Of a DNA stretch of 64,000 bases, positions 17,807-26,852 are shown one piece after another. Position numbers and translations under genes: made by a program. The stretch is taken from NCBI GenBank assembly GCA_963790875.1, contig CAWBQT010000016.1, positions 434,001 through 498,000 on the forward strand. The letters run 5' to 3'. Below the pieces are notes generated by a model. It was not told the DNA's origin. It ran no database searches and was given only the letters and a program-made list of their open reading frames with translations. This DNA is from AP-15 sp963790875 (GTDB taxonomy: Bacteria > Pseudomonadota > Alphaproteobacteria > ATCC43930 > CGMCC-115725). Numbering within the stretch: the stretch's first letter is position 1; every line of letters begins with the position of its first letter.

Positions 17807-20806
17807 TCAAGTACGGTTCCTTCGATTCCGTTTGGGTTGATGCGAACCGCTACCGATCGGAGCGGGTAGCGCCTCCTTTCGTGGGACGTTTGGGCCGATC
17901 AAGCCATCGACGATCTCCACGAACGCGCAGGCGAGCATATGGTCTGTCGGCATCGATGCCACCAGCGACGGCGCATGCGCCTGATGCTCGAGCAGAACGT
18001 CCGGTTTGGTAAACAGCTCAAATAACTTGTTTGCGATCTCCAGCGAAAACGGCCGCACGCGGATCACCCCTAATCCAGGTTCACCATATACCTTCGACGT
18101 GTCAGGCCGATCGAAATCCACAACAGGGCAACCGCAAGCGAGCATCTCATACCCGACGAGCGATGGATTGGTCGTCGAAAATGCGATTCCCAGCATTGAT
18201 GACGCGTATAGTTCGGCTAGATCCGCCAGGTTGTGCACCACGCCTAGATCCGTGTGGGGAAAATTCAAACTCATTTGCTGCGTTGCGGTTGACCCATATA
18301 GACATATTTCCACATCGGGGCACAAGTCGTGGAATACTCCTAGCGCCTCGATTCCGATTTCAAAACATCGCCTTGTCATTTCCGGCTTGGCAAAGAACAA
18401 TATTCGACGGGCGCGCGGACGCTGATTTTTCGGATTGTATATGGAGCGTTCGATCGGAAAGGGCAGTGACTCTACCGCGACGCCATATCGTTCGCTCAAA
18501 TAGTCGGCGCACCATTTCCCGAGAGCGACCAGCCGAAAACCCGCGAGATAGGTCGCCTCGGCGCGGATGAAGTCGCTGCCCATCGGTGAAAACAGCGGCT
18601 CGAAATCTTGCATAAAATAGATCACGCGTTCGCGTGGAAAGCCCAGTTCCATAATTTTGTAGGCAGTAGTCCACGACGTGGCGATCAGCCAATCGTAACC
18701 AGCAAAAGCCCCATTGAACAACCGTATTGGGCGATCGAATGGGTAATAAGCCCCGTTGATGATATCGTGCAGCCGGTCGCTTGTGTGGCTCGAATTCATG
18801 AAGATCAGTTCGAGGTTGATCCCGCTCGCAGCCACCGCCGATGCCAGCAACAACGCTTTTCGATGCCCGCCGCCGCCGAGCAAAAGGTCTGGCAACAGCA
18901 TGGCGCCACGCAACTCCCGCGACAGACTCGGAGGAAAACGTTCAACCTGGTCGACCTCAGGCGTCGCCAATTCTATGCCGCGGGGACTATGCTTAATAAA
19001 CGGCAGCCCATACGCTTCCGTCATTCGATCGATGTACCGATCAGCGACGTAGGACGTCAGCGCGGTGCGCCGGGCAGCGGCACCGATTTCCCGGCGGAGA
19101 CCGGGGCTACTACACAACAAGTCCAGGGTCGCACTCCATTCGTCCTTCGTCGAGCAAACAAAGCCGTCAACGCCATGCGTTATCGCGCGTCTGTAAGTGT
19201 CGGTTGCCGAAGCGACCGTCAGGCATGACACCAGCCCAGCCTCGAAAAACTTCAGTTCGCTCTTGGCATGGCAATACGGCAGCGGTTCGAGCGGAACTAA
19301 ATTGACATCGATATACTTTAAAATGTCCAACATCTTGATAAATGAGACGAAGTCAATTTTCTCGACGCGCGACCCAAACGCCATGAAGTCGGGGTCGCCT
19401 TCTATCTCAAAATAGCCGACCACGACCAGACGTGTGTCGGGTCGCTGTTGCATTATATGGAGCAGCGGCTCGCGCATCTCAAGAAAATCGCGATCATGGG
19501 TTCGGGTGCCTGCGAAAAACCCGAATGTAATCACGGACGGATTGCGGAGATTCTTCTCATCCTGGGCAAATTCAAGTTGTTCGTCATTAAGGGTATTAGG
19601 AATGACCGTTGCGGTCTGGCCGCAATCACGTATCCGTGCTGCCAGGTATTCCGTGGCAGCGGTTGCATGATCGGCCATGAGAAGGCATTGCTTGTATAGC
19701 CGCATCCCTTCCGCGTTTTTGATCTTCTGTTCGGTCGAGAGAAACCGTATGCCGTCGATCTGGGGGATGATTCGGGTTTCGAAGATGTAGTCGTCGATGT
19801 CCCATACGGCGCGGGCGCCGATTGATCTGGCATAGGCGGAGAGTGCGCTGATGTCGGCCGACACCGCACCACGAAAAATCACCAGCGTGTGAAAGCGGGG
19901 CAGCCGTCCCAGAATGAAATTTATTTCATCCTCATAATACGCACCGCAGCGAAAGCCGTGACGTATGAGTGACCCTATTATATTGAATACACGGTATCGT
20001 TTCGACTCTCCTTCTCTTAGTCCGATCAGAAACAAGACGTCAAGCTCATTCGGGATAAACGGTCGCAGACGCGACGATAGATTATTCAGCGCAAGCGCCG
20101 TGATTGGAGATTGTCGTTCAAGGGTATTATAAATATCGTCAATGGCCGTGAGAATTTTTTGATTCTCTGTGCAAGCGTGATCATGTTGGTCAAAGCCGAG
20201 CGCATGGCCGATTGGAGCTTCTGTTGGGAGGAGTAGCGGTTCGAACGCATCCGGCGCAACCGGCACGCTATAGCCAGTCTCGACAACCACGAATTTGAGC
20301 GATGGCTCCGTCAATCGATGAGAGTAGCCGTAGGGTGCGAACTCGAACCCATGGCATCCGTCGCCGATGCCTGCGTCCATCAGGTCTTGACGAAATCGCG
20401 ATGCCAAGAATTGCGTCACGACGCGGCCGGCGTCATCAACGAGTGCGACCGACAATCTTGCATTCGGCGTCGCCGGATCCCAAGCCCAACCGGCAAGAAG
20501 ATGCGGGAGGCACTTGTCGATCGAACCGTGAGGTACCGCGACGGCGATATCCGTCCCTGCCCGAGAACCGGCGATTTTCTGCTCCGGGTGTCGTGCCGCT
20601 TTTGACCGACGCTCGCTGTTTATCTTCTTTCCGGACGATACCGCGGCAAAGGAGCGGTCATTCGATGGCTCTCCCCGTTTGAGAGGCACCGGGCCGTCGG
20701 CAATTGGCGAAGATATCTTAGATCGACGCCGTGGCGACGACTTCGCGTGGCCGGCTGCAGACAAGAGACCCCTGGAGCCGGGCGAAGGGGTGCGCGGGGA
20801 TTGCAT
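17807..20806 (-). CDS. Double-module GT4 glycosyltransferase with a WsaF-like C-terminal half
   Basis: The 999-residue protein has four parts. Residues 1-85 are a basic, low-complexity lead. Residues 95-180 form a small beta domain (LLAGWAWDPATPNARLSVAL) often found before glycosyltransferases. Residues 250-590 are a first GT-B module with AVWDIDDYIFE and LKFFEAGLVSCLTVASATDT. Residues 610-960 are a second GT-B module with LLPDLLLGGGGHRKALLL, VIYFMQDFEPLF, FFAKPEMTRRCFEIGIEAL and NPSLVGYEMLACGCPVVD, which resembles the rhamnosyltransferase WsaF. The nearby rml operon fits a rhamnose donor. Two catalytic modules could build a repeating disaccharide step. The central part is AT-richer than the rml genes. 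Confidence 0.82.
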   Translation of the reverse strand: MQSPRTPSPGSRGLLSAAGHAKSSPRRRSKISSPIADGPVPLKRGEPSNDRSFAAVSSGKKINSERRSKAARHPEQKIAGSRAGTDIAVAVPHGSIDKCLPHLLAGWAWDPATPNARLSVALVDDAGRVVTQFLASRFRQDLMDAGIGDGCHGFEFAPYGYSHRLTEPSLKFVVVETGYSVPVAPDAFEPLLLPTEAPIGHALGFDQHDHACTENQKILTAIDDIYNTLERQSPITALALNNLSSRLRPFIPNELDVLFLIGLREGESKRYRVFNIIGSLIRHGFRCGAYYEDEINFILGRLPRFHTLVIFRGAVSADISALSAYARSIGARAVWDIDDYIFETRIIPQIDGIRFLSTEQKIKNAEGMRLYKQCLLMADHATAATEYLAARIRDCGQTATVIPNTLNDEQLEFAQDEKNLRNPSVITFGFFAGTRTHDRDFLEMREPLLHIMQQRPDTRLVVVGYFEIEGDPDFMAFGSRVEKIDFVSFIKMLDILKYIDVNLVPLEPLPYCHAKSELKFFEAGLVSCLTVASATDTYRRAITHGVDGFVCSTKDEWSATLDLLCSSPGLRREIGAAARRTALTSYVADRYIDRMTEAYGLPFIKHSPRGIELATPEVDQVERFPPSLSRELRGAMLLPDLLLGGGGHRKALLLASAVAASGINLELIFMNSSHTSDRLHDIINGAYYPFDRPIRLFNGAFAGYDWLIATSWTTAYKIMELGFPRERVIYFMQDFEPLFSPMGSDFIRAEATYLAGFRLVALGKWCADYLSERYGVAVESLPFPIERSIYNPKNQRPRARRILFFAKPEMTRRCFEIGIEALGVFHDLCPDVEICLYGSTATQQMSLNFPHTDLGVVHNLADLAELYASSMLGIAFSTTNPSLVGYEMLACGCPVVDFDRPDTSKVYGEPGLGVIRVRPFSLEIANKLFELFTKPDVLLEHQAHAPSLVASMPTDHMLACAFVEIVDGLIGPNVPRKEALPAPIGSGSHQPKRNRRNRT

Positions 20807-21046
20807 CAGGCCGCTTCCGTAAAGCGCGGTGAAGGTGGCTGACTTTTGAGCAAGAGTAGGATCAACGAGAACAAATTTCCCATTGGGCCTCGCACCGCCC
20901 AGTTTTGGAAAGGGACCGTCATTGTCGCGTCCCCGGGCGACCTTGCGGGTGTTGTTCCGGGTGAGGCGACTCGAATCGGTGGTGGGCTATCGACCGATGC
21001 GTCCTCGCGGGACCGCAGGACATCGGCCGGTCAACGCCGGACTCGC

Positions 21047-21919
21047 TCAGCCCTGTTGCTTGAGCAGATCGCGAAGATATCGGCCGTAGGAATTGTTCGC
21101 AAAATTCGCGGCGAGCCGCTCGAGCTGCGCGTCGTCGATCCAGTGCTGCCGCCAGGCGACCTCTTCCGGGCAGGCGATCTTCAGCCCTTGGCGGGCCTCG
21201 ACCGTCGCGACGAACTCGGCCGCCTGCAGCAGGCTCTCGGGCGTCCCGGTGTCGAGCCAGGCGAGCCCGCGGCCGAGCGTTTCGAGCTCGAGGCGTCCCC
21301 GCCGCAGGTAGTGGTTGTTGAGGTCGGTGATTTCCAGTTCGCCGCGCCGCGACGGCTTGAGCGCGGCGGCGATGCCGGGCGCCTCTTCGTCGTAGAAATA
21401 AAGGCCGGTCACCGCGTAGTTGGACGGCGGCACCGCCGGCTTTTCGACGATCGCCCGGACCCGTCCGTCGGCGGCGAATTCGACGACGCCGTATTGCGCG
21501 GGGTCGCGCACCCAGTAGCCGAAGACGACGGCGCCCGCCCGGCTCGCCACCGCCCGCCGCATCGCCTCGACGAGGCCATGGCCGTAGAAGATGTTGTCGC
21601 CGAGAACCAGCGCCGAACGTTCGCCGGCGATGAAGTCGCGGCCGATCACAAAGGCCTGAGCAAGGCCCTCGGGACGCGGTTGCACGGCGTAGTCGAGTGC
21701 GATGCCCCAGATTTTCCCGTCGCCGAGGAGGCGGTGAAATTGCCCCGCATCCTCGGGCGTCGTGATGATCAGAATGTCGCGGATGCCGGCCAGCATCAAC
21801 GTCGTCAGCGGGTAGTAGATCATCGGCTTGTCGTGCACCGGCAGCAGCTGCTTGCTGACCACCCGGGTCATCGGCCAGAGCCGCGAGCCGGTACCGCCGG
21901 CGAGGATGATCCCTTTCAT
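21047..21919 (-). CDS. rmlA: Glucose-1-phosphate thymidylyltransferase
   Basis: The 290-residue enzyme makes dTDP-glucose from dTTP and glucose-1-phosphate, the first step to dTDP-rhamnose. The nucleotide-binding loop KGIILAGGTGSRLWPMT is complete, with the catalytic Arg and Lys (RVVSKQLLPVHDKPMIYYPL). It is followed by LVLGDNIFYGHGL with the metal-binding Asp, EKPAVPPSNYAVTGLYFYD, ELEITDLNNHYL and WLDTGTPESLLQA. The length is standard. It is the third gene of a leftward rmlC-rmlB-rmlA operon, 24 bp after rmlB. Confidence 0.96.
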   Translation of the reverse strand: MKGIILAGGTGSRLWPMTRVVSKQLLPVHDKPMIYYPLTTLMLAGIRDILIITTPEDAGQFHRLLGDGKIWGIALDYAVQPRPEGLAQAFVIGRDFIAGERSALVLGDNIFYGHGLVEAMRRAVASRAGAVVFGYWVRDPAQYGVVEFAADGRVRAIVEKPAVPPSNYAVTGLYFYDEEAPGIAAALKPSRRGELEITDLNNHYLRRGRLELETLGRGLAWLDTGTPESLLQAAEFVATVEARQGLKIACPEEVAWRQHWIDDAQLERLAANFANNSYGRYLRDLLKQQG

Positions 21920-21943
21920 GCCGCCCGCAGCCGAAGGTCGTCG

Positions 21944-22993
21944 TCAGGCCGTCGGCGGAGCGCCGAGACGCTCCTGCCGATAAACGCCGCCGGCCCGGCG
22001 GCACCAGGTTTTGTTGGCGAGATACCAGTCGATCGTCGCCGCGAGACCTTGCGCGAGATCGTAGCGCGGTCGCCAGCCGAGCTCGCGCTCGATCTTGCCG
22101 GGGTCGATGGCATAGCGCGCGTCGTGGCCCGGCCGGTCGGCAACGAAGGTGATCAGGCGGGCATGCGGCCCGCGCTCCGGGCATCTGGCGTCGAGCAGCC
22201 GGCAAATGGCGCGAACGAGGTCGATATTGCGCCGCTCGGCCCGGCCGCCGATCAGATAGGTCTCGCCCGCCCGCCCGGCTTCGGCGATGCGCCGCAGGGC
22301 CGCGACGTGATCGTCGACATAGAGCCAGTCGCGAATATTCGTGCCTTCGCCGTAGACCGGCAGCGCCTTGCCGGCGAGCGCGTTGAGCACCGTCAGCGGG
22401 ATCAGCTTTTCGGGAAACTGGTAGGGACCGTAATTGTTCGAGCAGTTCGAGATGACGACCGGCAGCCCGTAGGTGCGGTACCAGGCTCGCGCGAGATGGT
22501 CGGCGCCGGCCTTGCTCGCCGAATACGGCGAATTGGGGCGGTAGCGGCTCTTCTCGTCGAAATAGCCGCTCGCCCCCAACTCGCCGTAGACTTCGTCGGT
22601 CGAGATCTGCAGAAAGCGAAAATCGCTGCGCCCGGCAGGGTCGAGGCCCCGCCAATAATTGAGCGCCTGTTCGAGCAGGGTTGCCGTGCCGAGGACATTC
22701 GTCGCGACAAAACCAAGCGGCGAGTCGATCGAGCGGTCGACATGACTTTCCGCGGCAAGGTGATAGAGCGTCTGCGGCCGATGCTCGGCGAACACTGCCG
22801 CCATCGCCGCGCCGTCGCAGATGTCGGCGCGAACAAAGATATGCTTCGGGTCGTCGATGACGGGCGCAAGGTTATCGAGATTGCCGGCATAGGTCAGCTT
22901 GTCGACCGTGACCACCGGGCAGCCCTCGGCGATCAGGGCGCGGACCAGGGCCGAGCCGATAAAACCGGCGCCGCCGGTGACGACGACGCTCAC
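21944..22993 (-). CDS. rmlB: dTDP-glucose 4,6-dehydratase
   Basis: The 349-residue SDR enzyme converts dTDP-glucose to dTDP-4-keto-6-deoxyglucose. Diagnostic features are VVVTGGAGFIGSALVR (NAD-binding), DKLTYAGNLDNL, HLAAESHVDRSI, STDEVYGELG with the catalytic Thr-Asp-Glu, the YxxxK dyad in YSASKAGADHLARAW, and RPGHDARYAIDP near the end. GTG 22993 is the start because it overlaps the rmlC stop as GTGA and begins exactly at the Rossmann strand. The upstream in-frame sequence is rmlC read in another frame. Confidence 0.96.
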   Translation of the reverse strand: MSVVVTGGAGFIGSALVRALIAEGCPVVTVDKLTYAGNLDNLAPVIDDPKHIFVRADICDGAAMAAVFAEHRPQTLYHLAAESHVDRSIDSPLGFVATNVLGTATLLEQALNYWRGLDPAGRSDFRFLQISTDEVYGELGASGYFDEKSRYRPNSPYSASKAGADHLARAWYRTYGLPVVISNCSNNYGPYQFPEKLIPLTVLNALAGKALPVYGEGTNIRDWLYVDDHVAALRRIAEAGRAGETYLIGGRAERRNIDLVRAICRLLDARCPERGPHARLITFVADRPGHDARYAIDPGKIERELGWRPRYDLAQGLAATIDWYLANKTWCRRAGGVYRQERLGAPPTA

Positions 22994-23553
22994 CAACCGT
23001 ACTCGAAGAGGTCCGGCTGCTCGGCGAGCCGCGGCAGCTGGCGGTCGCGCTCGGTCAAAACCAGGCTTGCGCCATCGAGCGGCCAACCGATCGCCAGCGC
23101 CGGATCGTCCCAGGCGATACCGCGTTCGTGCACCGGGCTGTAGTATTGGGTGGTCTTGTATTGCACCTCGGTATCGTCTTCGAGCGTGCAATAGCCATGC
23201 GCAAAGCCTGCCGGCACCCAAAGCTGGTGCCAGTTTTCAGCGCTTAGCGGCACCGCGACATGCTGCCCGAAGCTCGGCGATCCGCGGCGCACATCGACCG
23301 CGACGTCGAGCACCGCGCCGCGCGTCACGCGCAACAGCTTGCCCTGGGAGCAGGGCGGTATCTGATAATGCAGACCGCGCAACGTCCCGCGCCGCCGGCT
23401 GCGCGCGTGATTGTCCTGCACGAAGGCAGCGTCGATCCCGGCGGCGGCGAGTGCTCGCGCATTCCAGGTCTCGGAAAAGAAACCGCGGGTATCGTCGAAC
23501 CGCGCGGGGACGACGATCCTGACCTCCGGCAAAGCGGTCGCCAGCAGCTCCAT
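22990..23553 (-). CDS. rmlC: dTDP-4-dehydrorhamnose 3,5-epimerase
   Basis: The 187-residue cupin epimerase acts between RmlB and RmlD. The sequence shows DTRGFFSETWNARAL, FVQDNHARSRRRGTLRGLHY (with the catalytic His region), a beta-core GAVLDVAVDVRRGSPSFG, VPAGFAHGYCTLEDDTEVQYK, and the conserved tail GIAWDDPALAIGWPL. It is the first gene of the leftward rml operon. Its first 17 codons and last few codons are duplicated in a deleted relic at 261-332. The start ATG at 23553 agrees with the family start and with the relic. Confidence 0.95.
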   Translation of the reverse strand: MELLATALPEVRIVVPARFDDTRGFFSETWNARALAAAGIDAAFVQDNHARSRRRGTLRGLHYQIPPCSQGKLLRVTRGAVLDVAVDVRRGSPSFGQHVAVPLSAENWHQLWVPAGFAHGYCTLEDDTEVQYKTTQYYSPVHERGIAWDDPALAIGWPLDGASLVLTERDRQLPRLAEQPDLFEYGW

Positions 23554-23678
23554 CGGCGGGCAAATATCACGGCAATTCGACCGCGCCAAGCGCCGCGGAT
23601 TGCGACGCTTCGCTGACGCGGCATGGCACAGGGCAGAGCCCGGCCGCGACCGACCGGCGTGGCGGTCCGCCGCCGGAA

Positions 23679-24383
23679 TCATTGGAACCGATTGTGCAAA
23701 TTGCCGCCGTTCGGCCCTGTCGACGACACGCTCCGGGCGATCGCCAGCGCCTGAACCAGCGGTGTGCTGTCGAAATCGCCTCGCTTCAGATCATGGCCGG
23801 CGCCGTCGATCACGATAAGCTGCGTCGGCGCCGGGATCGCTTCGACCGCGACCCGCAACTCGTCGATGCCGCCGAACGGGTCCCTTGTGCCGTGAACGAA
23901 CACCGCCGGCAGGCGCAATCGCGGGAAATGCTCGGTGCGCAGCTGCTGCGCCTTGCCGGGCGGGTGCAGCGGGTAAGAAAGCAGCAAGAGACCCGCCGCC
24001 GAGTTCGGCTCCTCCGCCGCGAGAAGGGTCGCCTGGCGTCCGCCATAGGAATGGCCGCCGAGAAACAAGCTGCCGGGCAAGATGCCGCGCAATGCGTCGA
24101 GTGCGGCCGCTAGTCCGGCGCGATCGCCGGCGGCGCTGGACCGGGAAGGCGGGCCCGAGGACCGGCGTTGGCGAAAAGGCAGATCGACGCGCAAGACCCA
24201 GAGCCCAGCGGCGCATAACGCCTCGGCGGTTTTCGCGACGACCGGCGAATTACGATTGCCGCCGGCGCCGTGCGCCAATACCAGCCCGGCTTCGCCCGCG
24301 CCGGCCTTACCCTGGGGCCGGTGCAGGGAGCCGCGCACTCCCTCTCTCAAGAACGGTTCGCCATTGCTCATATCCGGGAGCAT
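23679..24383 (-). CDS. Alpha/beta-hydrolase (dienelactone-hydrolase/KANL3-Tex30 type)
   Basis: The protein of about 234 residues has the alpha/beta-hydrolase core: oxyanion region LVLAHGAGGNRNSPVV, nucleophile elbow GGHSYGGRQATLLA (G-H-S-Y-G), acid strand PAVFVHGTRDPFGGIDEL, and the final His in DGAGHDLKR. This set matches the KANL3/Tex30-like subfamily often annotated as a dienelactone-hydrolase-like esterase. The substrate is unknown. It follows the rml operon on the same strand in the upstream direction but with a 125-bp gap, so it is probably separate. ATG 24383 has a GGAAG ribosome-binding site; ATG 24371 is an alternative. Confidence 0.78.
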   Translation of the reverse strand: MLPDMSNGEPFLREGVRGSLHRPQGKAGAGEAGLVLAHGAGGNRNSPVVAKTAEALCAAGLWVLRVDLPFRQRRSSGPPSRSSAAGDRAGLAAALDALRGILPGSLFLGGHSYGGRQATLLAAEEPNSAAGLLLLSYPLHPPGKAQQLRTEHFPRLRLPAVFVHGTRDPFGGIDELRVAVEAIPAPTQLIVIDGAGHDLKRGDFDSTPLVQALAIARSVSSTGPNGGNLHNRFQ

Positions 24384-24473
24384 AGCGCTTCCGCGCCGCG
24401 GCGGGACTGGCGGTGCGCGCCCGGCCGCGGGTAAATTGCCAGCCACGACGATTCCACGAGCGGGAGCACGGCG

Positions 24474-25322
24474 ATGGATTTCGGTGCGTTAATGTTTTTC
24501 ACCGATTATGCGATCTCGGCGGTCGATCTGGCACAGGCGCTCGAGGAGCGCGGCTTCGAATCGGTCTGGGCGCCCGAGCATTCGCACATTCCGACCTCGC
24601 GCAAGACGCCGTTTCCGGGCGGCGGCGAATTACCGAAGCGTTACTACGATGCGATGGACCCGTTCGTCAGCCTGACCGCCGCCGCGATCGCGACGACGAG
24701 GCTCAAAGTCGGGACCGGGGTCTGCCTGGTGCAGCAGCGCGACCCGATCCAGACGGCCAAGCTCGTCGCCTCGCTCGACCAGGTCTCGAACGGGCGCTTT
24801 CTGTTCGGCGTCGGCGGCGGCTGGAACGCCGACGAGATGGAAAACCACGGCACCGAGTTCAAAACCCGCTTCAAGCTGATGCGCGAGCGCATCGAGGCGA
24901 TGAAGGAGATCTGGACCAAGTCGAAGGCCGAATATCACGGCGACATGGTCAATCTCGACGAGATGATGGCTTGGCCGAAACCGGTGCAGAAGCCATACCC
25001 GCCGATCCTCGTCGGCGGCGCCTTTCCGCAGGCGGCACGGCGCGCGATCCGCTATGGCGACGGCTGGTGCCCGATCGGCGGACGCGCGGGCGCGGATCCG
25101 CTCGCCGTCCTCGGGCAATTCCGCCAGATGGCACGCGACACCGGGCGCGACCCGCAATCCTTGCCGATCACATTGTTCAACCCGCCGGAAGACGCGGGCG
25201 AACTCGCCCGCTGGCGCGATCTTGGCGTCGCCCGGGCCGTCGTGATGCTGCTGTCGGAGACCGGCGACAAGATCCTGCCGATCCTCGACCGCTGGGCCGC
25301 GTTGATCCGCCGTACGGCCTGA
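24474..25322 (+). CDS. LLM-class flavin-dependent oxidoreductase (first of three)
   Basis: The 282-residue TIM-barrel protein belongs to the bacterial luciferase superfamily, which uses FMN or F420. It shows FGALMFFTDYAISAVDLAQA at the N-terminus, VWAPEHSHIP, TTRLKVGTGVCLVQQRDPIQ, the phosphate-binding GRFLFGVGGGWNADEMENHG, and PILVGGAFPQAARRAIRYGDG. The pattern fits the F420-dependent TIGR03619-like group, but the cofactor cannot be decided from sequence. It stands alone, preceded by GGGAG, and is followed 78 bp later by a strong hairpin. Confidence 0.85.
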   Translation: MDFGALMFFTDYAISAVDLAQALEERGFESVWAPEHSHIPTSRKTPFPGGGELPKRYYDAMDPFVSLTAAAIATTRLKVGTGVCLVQQRDPIQTAKLVASLDQVSNGRFLFGVGGGWNADEMENHGTEFKTRFKLMRERIEAMKEIWTKSKAEYHGDMVNLDEMMAWPKPVQKPYPPILVGGAFPQAARRAIRYGDGWCPIGGRAGADPLAVLGQFRQMARDTGRDPQSLPITLFNPPEDAGELARWRDLGVARAVVMLLSETGDKILPILDRWAALIRRTA

Positions 25323-25399
25323 CGGCTGCCCGGTCACCCCAGCAAAGGTGGCCCGGCCGCGAAGTAGCGGAGAGGGGAAGGGCTGAGCGCGGTCTTCGG

Positions 25400-25431
25400 C
25401 CCGCCCCCATAGATGCATAGATGGGGGCGGG
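25400..25431. terminator. Strong hairpin downstream of the LLM gene
   Basis: A perfect 11-base inverted repeat (CCCGCCCCCAT at 25400-25410, ATGGGGGCGGG at 25421-25431) encloses a ten-base loop. It lies 78 bp after the LLM stop codon. There is no clean T-run afterwards (GAGCGTATTT), so it could be a terminator, an RNA-stabilising stem or a REP-type unit. Confidence 0.45.
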
Positions 25432-25450
25432 AGCGTATTTCAGTTTAGGC

Positions 25451-25500
25451 CTGCCCCCCTTGATCTGATCATTGCCCACAAGTGCCTCTGGACACAGTCG
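25451..25500 (+). repeat. Single arm of a dispersed repeat shared with 32321-32372 and 32524-32572
   Basis: This 50-bp stretch is similar to 32321-32372 in the same orientation and to 32524-32572 in reverse complement. Shared cores are GATCATTGCC, ACAAGTG and ACACAGTCG. The other two copies face each other as inverted arms around REP hairpins, so this looks like one arm of the same non-autonomous element. Confidence 0.5.
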
Positions 25501-25564
25501 TTCGCGCTGTCCGCAGAACTCGTCAAAGTTCGTCGCGCTCTTTTTCTGCGTCATCCCGGCGGAT

Positions 25565-25716
25565 GAGGCTGTAATCCAATCGCGTACCCACCCAAATGCG
25601 TCGCCCCCGCGCAAGCGGGGGCCCAGGGCAAGCGACTGAAATCCCTGGATTCCCGCTTTCGCGGGAAAGACGGAAAAGGGGTTTTGGAGGGGAGAAGCCA
25701 ATTGGATTACAGCCTC
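25565..25716. repeat. MITE-like element with 16-bp perfect inverted ends and internal REP hairpins
   Basis: GAGGCTGTAATCCAAT (25565-25580) is the exact reverse complement of 25701-25716. Inside are two short palindromes with tetraloops: CCCCCGC-gcaa-GCGGGGG (25604-25621) and TCCCGC-tttc-GCGGGA (25651-25666). The element is 152 bp, has no coding sequence and could fold as one long stem-loop. This architecture fits a miniature inverted-repeat or paired-REP (BIME-like) element. Confidence 0.6.
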
Positions 25717-25743
25717 GGATGCCGGGATCCATTTCTGCCCTGG

Positions 25744-25763
25744 ATACCGGCTTTCGCCGGTAT
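25744..25763. repeat. REP-like palindrome
   Basis: ATACCGGC-tttc-GCCGGTAT is a perfect 8-bp stem with a four-base loop. It is preceded by CCCTGG; the same unit in reverse orientation, followed by CCAGGG, occurs at 32428-32447. It belongs to the family of short tetraloop palindromes seen in intergenic spaces of this window. Confidence 0.65.
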
Positions 25764-25926
25764 GACAAAGGTTTTATGACCTCCCTAAGGGCGGAGGGCA
25801 CTTCTGCAAGACCGGCACGTGACTGCCCAATGCAGAGCTCCGGGAACCTCTGGGTAAAGATCAGCACGTTGGTGGGGGAGGGTTTGGGGGGGTGAGCGTC
25901 GCGATGCAAATTGGTCGGAAACTCTA

Positions 25927-26820
25927 TCAGAGGCGGTCGGCGACGGCCGCGTGGTAGCGCCGCAACGCGGCCAGATGGTCCGCCATCCGATGGCCGGGAA
26001 TGCGATGGTGTCGGCCGCGGCCGAAGGTCGTCGTCAAGGTCAGATGCGAGGCGCCGGCGCCTTTCCAGAATTCGGCCTCCTGGCGCCAGTCGGCTTCGCT
26101 GCCGGACCCCATCGAGACCCAGACCTCGATGCCGACCGTGGCCGGGTCGCGGCCGGCGGCCTCGGTCAGGTGGTGCAGCCGGCCAAAGATCTCGAGCGCC
26201 GTCTGGTCGGGCGGATAGGCGTTCGGCATCCAGCCGTCGCCCCATTTGGCGATGCGTTCCAGCGTTCGCTCGTGATGGCCGCCGAACCACACCGGCACCC
26301 GCCCGGAGGCAGGCAGCGGGTTGATGCCGGCATCCTCGATCATGTGCCAGCGGCCCTTGAACGTCACATGCGGCGCCTGCCACAGCATCTGCATGACCCG
26401 CACCTGCTCCTCGGAGCGGCGGCCGCGATTGTGGAAGTTTTCGTTGAGGCCGATGAATTCGACCTCGTTCCAGCCGACCCCGATGCCGAGCCTGAACTTG
26501 CCGCCGCACAGCACGTCGAGGCAGGCGGCCTGCTTGGCAACGAGGACCGTCTGGCGTTGCGGCAGGATCAAGACGCCCGTCGAAAAGCCGAGCTTTTGCG
26601 TGCAGCCGGCGAGATAGCCGAACAGCACGAACGGGTCGTGGAACAAGTCCCGCGACGTGTTGCGGTCCCAGCCGGGCCGGCTCGTTGCGTTGACGCCGAG
26701 CACATGGTCGGGCGCCTCGACGAAGTCATAGCCGAACGCCTCGGCGTTCTGCGCAAATTCCCGCACCGCGGCCGGATCGCCGCCGATATCGCCCAATGGC
26801 AGCAAGGCCCCCAATTCCAT
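25927..26820 (-). CDS. LLM-class flavin-dependent oxidoreductase (second of three)
   Basis: The 297-residue luciferase-like protein begins with LGALLPLGDIGGDPAAVREF and shows FVEAPDHVLG, STGVLILPQRQTVLVAKQAA, GKFRLGIGVGWNEVEFIG, VPVWFGGHHERTLERIAKWG and the F420-group-like end LTLTTTFGRGRHH. The start ATG 26820 has GGGAG seven bases upstream. It follows a methyltransferase gene by 32 bp on the same strand, so the two probably form an operon. It is distinct in sequence from the LLM genes at 24474 and 35342. Confidence 0.84.
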   Translation of the reverse strand: MELGALLPLGDIGGDPAAVREFAQNAEAFGYDFVEAPDHVLGVNATSRPGWDRNTSRDLFHDPFVLFGYLAGCTQKLGFSTGVLILPQRQTVLVAKQAACLDVLCGGKFRLGIGVGWNEVEFIGLNENFHNRGRRSEEQVRVMQMLWQAPHVTFKGRWHMIEDAGINPLPASGRVPVWFGGHHERTLERIAKWGDGWMPNAYPPDQTALEIFGRLHHLTEAAGRDPATVGIEVWVSMGSGSEADWRQEAEFWKGAGASHLTLTTTFGRGRHHRIPGHRMADHLAALRRYHAAVADRL

Positions 26821-26852
26821 CGATGCGCTCCCGCTCGTTGCCCGATCAGAGG

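Noticed and set aside
20846..23143. A 765-codon open frame on the plus strand
   Set aside because: It lies over rmlA, rmlB and rmlC on the opposite strand, is rich in Arg, Ala, Asp and Val repeats typical of antisense GC-rich DNA, and has no domain.
25565..25716. CRISPR-like array
   Set aside because: The short palindromes are not direct repeats with regular spacers; they are REP-type hairpins.
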